Below, in pieces: positions 57,303 through 64,000 of a stretch of 64,000 nt of DNA. This DNA is from Elephas maximus indicus (Eukaryota; Chordata; Mammalia; Proboscidea; Elephantidae). A model generated the notes under the pieces. It worked only from the letters and a program-made list of their open reading frames with translations. It was not told where the DNA came from and searched no databases. A program made the translations under genes and the position numbers. Location of the stretch: NCBI RefSeq assembly GCF_024166365.1, contig NC_064831.1:53383768-53447767 (forward strand). The letters run 5' to 3'. How positions within the stretch are numbered: position 1 is the first letter of the stretch; each line of letters starts with the position of its first letter.

Positions 57303-58118
57303 TACACAAAATCCATTACCAGAAAAAAAATCTGCATTGTGAGATGTCAGTGAGTAACCCTGCAGTGATTTGTTTATTGGGTGTGAATTTGGATGGGGTA
57401 GCTGTTGATGGTTCTTTACAAGAAATTTTTCACTTCTCTGCTGAATAAAATCTTGAGACAGCATGGAAAACAATTAATTTTTTACTGAGGATTAACTCTT
57501 CCATTTGGGAATGACTCAGACCACTGCCCATTAGAACCTCGCTCAGACCAGCGTCTGGGGAGCGGGGAGGAAGAGAAGAATGAAGAAAACACTGCCCCCC
57601 TCCCCGCCCTTCAGTCTCTTTTGCTACCCATTCAGCCTCTTTTGTTACTTGTTAGCAGTCACAGTGAACTATTTGGTGAAGAGTTAGAAACTTATGCATA
57701 AAACAGTGGGAGAATTAATAGCGACCTTTGACTACCATCCCTCTCTTATATTGTTTAGAACTAAAAAAAAAATAGATAATAGAAAATAGGTACATGGCTG
57801 GATCGCAGCCAGTTAATGAACAATTACATACGGTGTTGTCCACAAACGAAATAATCTGAGTGGGTACGTTTCCTAATTTGTTTACTTACCATTGTTTGAA
57901 ACTTTCCAGTCTTACAGGAACATGAAAAATTTATGGGAAAAGTGAAATCATTTCTTTTACTTCCATAAAATTCCATTACACTTAAATTAGATATATAAAA
58001 TATATTAATTACAGTTATATGTTTATATATGTGTGCATTATATGTAAACATATCAATGTATTATGACTAATTATATTCATATACTTACATGTATAAGTAT
58101 ATAACATATATGTGTATA
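55386..58118 (+). other. RAB8B intron 1, unassigned, with a (CA)n tract
   Basis: A pure CA microsatellite lies at 57267-57300 and a strongly AT-rich stretch at 57970-58110. No exon recognised. 55700-55960 has no repeat hallmarks and could be tested for conservation. Confidence 0.5.
57267..57300. repeat. (CA)n microsatellite
   Basis: Uninterrupted CA repeat. Confidence 0.97.
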
Positions 58119-58192
58119 AAGGTCACAATGAGTTGGAATTGACTTGACGGCACAGGTTTTTTGGGCGGTACATTGGTTGAATGCTGGGCTAC
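58117..58192 (+). mobile_element. Rearranged AfroSINE pieces
   Basis: A 3' piece ('aaggtcacaatgagttggaattgacttgacggca') is followed by a piece of the SINE head ('ggtacattggttgaatgctgggctac'). Confidence 0.7.
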
Positions 58193-58467
58193 TATATGTA
58201 TGTCAGAATTGTGTCTCCATGTTGTCCCTTCAACTTTGATAAACACCATTACATTTTAAACTTGTATTATTATTAACATTATTCATTAATATATAAACTT
58301 ATATTTTAATTTGTTTTATATGATTCACCACATTTTTTTGTTCAAATCATCTCTGAATCATTACAAATGAAATGTATAGTGCTCTGAAAAAAAAAATGAG
58401 TGTATGTTTCCAGTTGGTCATGGCACAAGGCCCTCCCAAAGAAATTAGTCTAGGCCTGTTTTCTCAT

Positions 58468-58660
58468 CGAGGAGCCCTGGTGGGACAGTGGTTAAAGCGC
58501 TGGGCTGCTAACTGAAAGGTCTGTGGTTCCAACCCACCAGCCACTCTGCAGGAGAAAGATGTGGCAGTCTGTTTCTGTAACTACTTACAGCCTTGGAAAC
58601 CCTATGGGGCAGTTGCTTTGAGTTGAGATTGACTCTGACAGCAATGGGTTTGGTTTTCTC
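58468..58660 (+). mobile_element. AfroSINE (long form)
   Basis: 'ggagccctggtgggacagtgg' head, 'aggagaaagatgtggcagtc' block, 'tgggtttggttttct' tail. Confidence 0.95.
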
Positions 58661-59099
58661 ACTATGAAAGGCAAATAAATGCAAGCTTTGGTGGTATTCA
58701 GAGTCTATTCTGGCTGAAGTATTCTATGAGTCTGTGAAATCAAGCAGTGTCTCTACAGAAAATGGGTTTGTCCCCTTCATTCTTCAGCTAATGATTATGG
58801 GTGAAGGTTCCTTTTGCAGGTGGACACTAGTGTGTTGATGACATGAAGACAGAAGGACGATGTAATAGCATTAGTTGATTCATCTTGTAAATTGTTTAAT
58901 GTTTTTATAGTTCTGAAGAGACTGCTTAATGTTTTTGAATCCTACCGCTTAAGATGAGCAATGAAGCTAAATATCACCAGAAAAAAATAAGTGCTTGAAA
59001 GTTGTAAAAATGTTTGAGAAGAAATTTGTAAAGCATCTTCAAATATTTTCATTATCTTCACATAAAAATTGGTGAGGTAGGTGAAAACTAATCTAAAAT
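58661..59099 (+). other. RAB8B intron 1, unassigned
   Basis: No exon or named repeat. Confidence 0.4.
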
Positions 59100-59235
59100 A
59101 ATGGGAAGTCTTTCGCTATTTAGGTATGCCACTGCTAAATTTCCATTTGACAGATGAGAAGCCTGAGGTGCTGTGATTGCCCAAGATCAGAGAGTAAGCA
59201 CTTGAACTTTGGCTTCCTGATTTCAAGTCTCTTTT
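59100..59235 (+). mobile_element. MIR SINE fragment
   Basis: 'atttgacagatgagaagcctgagg...gcccaagatcagagagtaag'. Confidence 0.7.
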
Positions 59236-59324
59236 AGACGTCATCTGCCTTCAGTTCTCTTGTTATGAAGAAAACACTGACGGTTTAGCATACATTCTGG
59301 ACATAGTCACCATTTTGTGGGAGA

Positions 59325-59630
59325 AAGGGCAGGGATTGAGAGCCAGGAGATCTAGGATCTCAGCATGTCTCTGCCATTGATTAACCAAAAACGCATTGCA
59401 GTTGAGTCGATTCCGACTCATACCAGCCCTGTAGGACGGAGTAGAACTGCCCCATAGAGTTTCCAAGGAGCGCCTGATGAGTTTGAACTGCTGACCCTTT
59501 GGTTAGCAGCTGTAGCTCTTAACCACTATGCCACCAGGGTTTCCTGCCGTTGATTAGCCATCTGACTTTGGGGCAAGTCTTCTAGCTTCTCAGGACCTTT
59601 ATTTCCTAATCAGTAGAAAGGAGCTGCTGG
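59325..59630 (-). mobile_element. MIR SINE, antisense, split by an AfroSINE
   Basis: Left part 'gagccaggagatctaggatctcagcatgtctctgcc' and right part 'tagccatctgactttggggcaagtc...ttatttcctaatcag' join across the insertion at 59383-59545. Confidence 0.78.
59383..59545 (-). mobile_element. AfroSINE (short form), minus, inside a MIR
   Basis: Flanked by 'tgcc(a/g)ttgatta' on both sides (59371-59382 and 59546-59557), a 12-bp target duplication with one mismatch. Confidence 0.95.
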
Positions 59631-60249
59631 AGGTGGGTGAGATTTGACCTTGCTCTTCAAGACTCCCAGGATTCATTGTTTATGAAGTTCCCTGGGGAAA
59701 GCTGTAGCGATTTGTTAGTCAACCAATAACGTCGAACACCAAGTCATTGTCGTTTTTACTAAATTCACTCATTCAGTCACCAGCATTTTTTAGTCTACAG
59801 CATTTTCAGAGAGGCAAGAGTGATGAGTATCCATGCAGTTCTAACAGTGATGATAAGGGCTCCGAAGGGATAAATACAAGATGTTAAGAAAGTGTAGAGG
59901 AGAGGGTGGGGAAAGTTTCTAGGAGGATATGAACACCATCTGAGCTAAAATCTGAATGTAAAGAAGGAGTTAGCTGGGAGTCAGGGAGGGCTTTCCAGGC
60001 AAAGCGGCTCTGTGGATGCAAGAGACAGCACAGCCTTCTGGAGGAACTCAAAGACGTCCTGTTTGGCTGAAGCCTAGAGTGAAGTGGGGGATGTGACATG
60101 AGGTAAAGTTGAAAGATAAATAGAGGGCAGATTGTGAAGGGCTTCTAAACCTTGCTGCAGAGGCTGGACTTCAACCTGAGAGCAGTGGGGAGCCACTGGC
60201 GGGTCTTATGCAGCGAGACTAGTTAGCAGATGAGATTATTAGAAGACTC
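59631..60249 (+). other. RAB8B intron 1, unassigned
   Basis: No exon or named repeat. Confidence 0.4.
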
Positions 60250-60400
60250 TTTCCTGTACTTGCACCTTTACTGTTTACGAAGTACTTTCACTTACATAAC
60301 TTTGTTTATGATTTTCAATTATTATCTAAGATGGAAAGAGGTTATTATTTCTACATTCTACATGAGGAAACTAAGGTTCTGAGAGGGTAATTGACTTGGT
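60250..60400 (+). mobile_element. MIR SINE fragment
   Basis: 'cctttactgtttacgaagtactttcac' and 'catgaggaaactaaggttctgagagg'. Confidence 0.75.
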
Positions 60401-61339
60401 CATTTCATTCAGTAGAGGATCCAAGCCTTGGTCCTGGACCACACTCTGTCCAAGACAAATGACCTCTCTCAGCGTGGATCCTGGAGTTTTCTGTGGGACT
60501 CAGTGTGTTGGGCATGTAGCCAGCAGGAGAGGTCACTTCCAGTGGTCTGTAAGACCTGTGGAAACTGATCACCAACCCTTGAGAGGCTCATTGAGTGGAC
60601 AAATGAAATCAGCCCTGTAACAGCTAATGCAGGCACGCAGCGCATTGCCTGCTGGCACTGGAAGGCCAGGGGACTTTGGTTTAGGCTTGCCTCTTGGCTC
60701 CTAACCCAGGCCAGTTTGGCATTCCCCTGAGGATGTACTCAAATCTGTGCACATGGAGTAGGGGCAAGCAGGGGCAGAGTCTAATGACGAATCTGGCTCT
60801 TGTGGAAAGGGAAGTAATTATATCGGAAATCTCACATTGCCTCTCCATGTGGGGCCCTTGGTTTGTTATGCTTGTGTGTTGTGCAGCTTAAATAGACTGT
60901 AATGTGCTAGGAACAGCTACCTTAATTGCGAGCTTCCTTCCTTTGACAAATGAAGTCTAAACTTGATGTTAGCTTGCCCTTTCCTTTTTTTGAGGTTGAA
61001 ATTATAACTGCATTTTGTTTGTAAAGCCCTGTTTGGTAGAGTTTTCCTCAGAGTCCAGTGGCTTTGTAGACTAGACTGACACCTGATTTGTTTAAGTCTC
61101 CACAAGGGCACTGTGAGCCAGGAAGCAGCGAGGTAGGAGCGGGTAGGCTTGACATAACAGTGTCTATGTGCTGAAACTCAAAAACCTGCCCCATAGTGGT
61201 GTCCTGGGCCCTCACGTGGCCTTCATTCGTGATTTATATACCAGTCATTGGTTTCTCTCAGCCCACCCCACAAAAAAGATTAGAAGCAAGGCTGAGGGCC
61301 TCCTAGGGGCAGGCCACCAACACCTGAAAGGAAAAAGCG
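60401..61339 (+). other. RAB8B intron 1, unassigned
   Basis: No exon or named repeat. Confidence 0.4.
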
Positions 61340-61460
61340 GCAGTGTGGTGCTGTGGAAATGGCATTTGTTCTGTGACTTGGGGCAAATCAGTATTATAAT
61401 TCCTGGGCTTCTATTCAAATGTAAGAAAGGAATGTTGTGCTAGATACACTCTAAAGCGCC
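61340..61460 (-). mobile_element. MIR-like fragment, antisense
   Basis: 'ttctgtgacttggggcaaatcag' and 'cctgggcttctattcaaatg'. Confidence 0.55.
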
Positions 61461-61534
61461 TTCTAAAACCCTGATCCTAAGTGATCACCAATGGACTCAG
61501 GGACAAAATGGAAAAAAGGATGTAAGAACTCAAA

Positions 61535-61725
61535 ATAACATGGTGTAGACTTCGGAAACAAATCCCGGTTCTACTATTTCCTATACCTTAAGCAAATGAT
61601 TTAACCATTTCTTAATTGGCACAAGAAGAACAGTAACTCCCTTGCAGGATTTCTGTTTTGTCTTGAGAATTGAGAATGCATAATTGCGTGCACACTATGT
61701 CTAGAGCTTGGGAGACACTAAAATA
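61535..61725 (-). mobile_element. MIR SINE, antisense
   Basis: 'aatcccggttctactatttcc', 'aagcaaatgatttaaccatttc', 'ttgcaggatttctgtttt'. Confidence 0.65.
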
Positions 61726-61821
61726 AAAATGTGTGTGTGAGCGAAGTCAGTCCCAGTCCACTGAGGGTGGGGAGGGTAGGTCCCGATGGGGCTTCATTAT
61801 TACATTATTACTTGCTTTTAA

Positions 61822-61962
61822 TGAGAAGACCTAACACTTATTGAGTGCTACCGGACACCATCCTAGGCATTTTTCATGGATTAATCCATTGAATCCTCAC
61901 AACAACCTCTTAGGTACATTCCATAATTATCCCTGTTTTCCAAATGAAGCCATGGAGGCACA
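61822..61962 (+). mobile_element. MIR SINE
   Basis: 'taacacttattgagtgctacc', 'ttaatccattgaatcctcacaacaacctcttaggtac'. Confidence 0.88.
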
Positions 61963-61965
61963 AAA

Positions 61966-62105
61966 CTCTGAACTCGTTGCTGTCAAGTCGATTCCTACTC
62001 ATAGCGACCTTATAGAACTGCCCCATAGGGTTTCCAAGGAGTGGCTGGTGAATTTGAACTGCCAGCCTTTTGGTTAGCAGCCAAGCTCTTAACCATTACG
62101 CCACC
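61966..62105 (-). mobile_element. AfroSINE (short form), minus
   Basis: 'aactcgttgctgtcaagtcg' to 'aaccattacgccacca'. Confidence 0.93.
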
Positions 62106-62260
62106 AAAAAATCAAAACCAAACCCATCTGACTCATAGTGACCCTACAGGACAGAGTAGAACTGCCCCATAGGGGTTTCCGAGGAGCAGCTGGTGGATTT
62201 GAAACTGCCAACCTTTTGCTTAGCAGCTGAGGTCTTACCCACGGCGCGGCCAGGGCTCCA
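62106..62260 (-). mobile_element. AfroSINE (short form), minus
   Basis: 'aaaaccaaacccatctgactc' (a short deletion in the 3' block) to 'gcggccagggctcc'. Directly follows another copy. Confidence 0.93.
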
Positions 62261-62616
62261 GTGGAGCGGTAGGACGGTTGAAGAATGTCTCAGGGTCCTG
62301 TAGCGGGTACGTGTAGGACCAGCTCAGATCGGGATTCAGGCGGCCTGGTTCGAGCCTGTGTTTCCAACCACCGTGACTTTCTTCCCCAACAGTGACTCAG
62401 AATAATAATTAAAAAAACCCATTTGTTACCTTTAGGGAGGCTGTGTAGTGCAGGTGAACCTTGGCACCACCCCTACCAGCTGGCTGACTTCTCCAAGTTC
62501 TTCAGCCTCCTTGATCTCCATTCCCTTTTCTCTGCAGAAGGTTGTCAGCAGGTGGTTTAATGGGGGAGTGTAGCACAGTGCTGAGTGCACAGTCAGGCTA
62601 AGAAAAAGGGTGAGAA
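62261..62616 (+). other. RAB8B intron 1, unassigned
   Basis: No exon or named repeat. Confidence 0.4.
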
Positions 62617-62822
62617 CCAAAAAACTCAGTGCCATCCAGTCGATTCCAACTCACAGCGACCCTACAGGACAAAGTAGAACTGCCCCCTAGGATTTCCAAG
62701 GCTGTAAGTCTTTACAGAAGCAGACTTTCACAGCTTTCTCCCACATAGTGGCTGGTGGGTTCAAACCACCAACCTTTCAGTTAGCAGCCGGGTGCTTTAA
62801 CCACTGTGCCACCAGGGCTCCT
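62617..62822 (-). mobile_element. AfroSINE (long form), minus
   Basis: 'aaccaaaaaactcagtgcc' to 'ctgtgccaccagggctcct', with the long-form 'agcagactttcacagctttctcc' block. Confidence 0.96.
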
Positions 62823-63773
62823 AAATGATAAGAGACTTAATGGGGTATGCTTCAGTTTTCTAGAAAATTAGTTCTTAGAGTTTAGGCCCACATGCGCCTA
62901 TAAAGTTAGAATTAGACATGCTTGTCCCTAACCTCCTTCCCAGAGTGAAGGTATCCGAAAGCAGCCCTTGACCTTGGGTGCAGCATGTCAGTGCAATTCA
63001 GAAGCAAGTTGTTTGTGGCTTTCCAACTGTTGCAGACTCTTAGGGCATCTCAAATTCCTACTTAGGGTGAAAACAAAAACAAAAGCCAGCAAAGAATGCC
63101 CTGTCTAGAAAGGATAAATGTTTCAGTCTACAAATTCCGGCTCAGTGTCTTCTGTTGGGGCCTGAATTTTAAGTGTGGTGAGTTTCTGAGTGGAGCCTCC
63201 TGAATTTGAATGAGTTTGTTTGCATACATGAATTTGAACAACACATTAAATTTTGAAACACCCTGGCTGATTTTAATGGAGCAGGTCACCCAACTTGAAA
63301 GTTAGTTAATAGGCTTTTCTTTACCTAATAATCAAAATGATGATTCATTAATCTCAAGCCATTGATCATATTTTTACAGTATCGATAAAAAAGATACATG
63401 CTATTAATTTCTTTTTCATCATTAAACTGTCTCATCAAGAGAAGTAGGGAAGTAAATGTGCCAGTATATGAATAAAGCATGATTTTTCCACACTCTTTTA
63501 GCACTTTTCCCCTTGTGATAGTTAATGTACATAATGAATGATTACACGTACAAACTAGGCATAGAGGCCATGTTGGGCTTGGCTTTGAACAGCATGTGCT
63601 TTGAGCCAGCGAGATGAGGCAAGGCACTTTTGCACTAGGTTAAAAATATTTTTAAACATTAAAAGCAATGACCAAGATGGGAAGAGATTAGACAGGTGGC
63701 AGGGACCAGGTCATGAATGGTGTCAAGGGCCAGTGTAGGGAAGATGGATTTAATCCTACTATAGGTGCACACA
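62823..63773 (+). other. RAB8B intron 1, unassigned
   Basis: No exon 2 of RAB8B and no named repeat found. Confidence 0.45.
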
Positions 63774-63938
63774 GGAACCCTGGTGGTGCATTGGTTAAGA
63801 GCTCAGCTGCTAACCAAAAGGTTGGCAGTTTGAGTCCACCAGCCGCTCCTTGGAAACCCTGTGGGGCGGTTCTAGTCCCTCCTGTGGAGTTGGTATGGGT
63901 CAGAATCTACTCGACAACAATGGGTTTTTTTAAAAAAA
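63774..63938 (+). mobile_element. AfroSINE (short form)
   Basis: 'aggaaccctggtggtgcattgg' head to T/A-rich tail. Flanked by 'ataggtgcacaca' (63761-63773) and 'ataggtgcataca' (63939-63951). Confidence 0.95.
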
Positions 63939-63951
63939 ATAGGTGCATACA

Positions 63952-64000
63952 AGGAGCCCTGGTGGCACAGTGGTTAAAATTCTTGGCTGCTAACCAAGAA
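63952..64000 (+). mobile_element. AfroSINE, cut by the window edge
   Basis: 'aggagccctggtggcacagtgg' head and the start of the promoter region. It begins right after the second copy of the target repeat used by its neighbour. Confidence 0.93.

Noticed and set aside
49114-64000. RAB8B exon 2 within the window
   Set aside because: No stretch encoding the expected IDFKIRTIELDG continuation after an AG acceptor was found.

Overview
This is a mammalian (eukaryotic) window and almost certainly comes from an elephant or a close afrotherian. The evidence is dozens of copies of the tRNA-derived AfroSINE and several RTE-type LINEs that share its 3' end, on top of older placental repeats (MIR, L2, MaLR LTRs, Tigger1, hAT MITEs, L1). 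No organism name was given, so this rests on repeat content only.

There are two real protein-coding genes, arranged head to head about 39 kb apart. RPS27L lies on the minus strand (coding exons between 9746 and 7150, poly(A) signal near 6990). It is complete: four coding exons give an 84-residue ribosomal protein eS27-like. Its GC-rich promoter is at about 9750-9870, and a near-perfect p53 response element sits in intron 1 (9567-9586). RAB8B lies on the plus strand. Only its promoter, first coding exon (48990-49113) and about 15 kb of intron 1 are inside the window; the gene continues past the right edge. The pair matches the order RPS27L-RAB8B that I recall for human 15q22.2.

Layout. 1-6350: old MaLR internal and L1 sequence, then a Tigger1 DNA transposon (3820-6151) lying between two arms of a long inverted repeat. 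6480-9870: RPS27L. 9870-11270: CpG-rich flank and a plus-strand RTE fragment. 11280-15040: a nearly full-length RTE inserted in a MaLR LTR. 15040-25500: SINEs, L1 and MITE remains. 25501-27675: an RTE inside a SINE. 28000-33300: SINE clusters and L1. 33440-36655: nested RTEs, including two internally deleted derivatives. 37000-48400: SINEs, an L1 3' end, and a seven-unit 21-bp repeat carrying CCAAT boxes (43787-43917). 48480-49960: RAB8B CpG-island promoter and a purine-rich start of intron 1. 49960-64000: the rest of RAB8B intron 1, with SINE, MIR and hAT insertions.

The two genes have unrelated jobs. RPS27L works in ribosomes and the p53 stress response; RAB8B works in exocytic membrane traffic. 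Most of the window is transposon archaeology. The points most worth a second look are the p53 element, the periodic CCAAT array, repeated SINE insertion at one target site, the RTE deletion derivatives, and two short repeats that I could not assign to a family.
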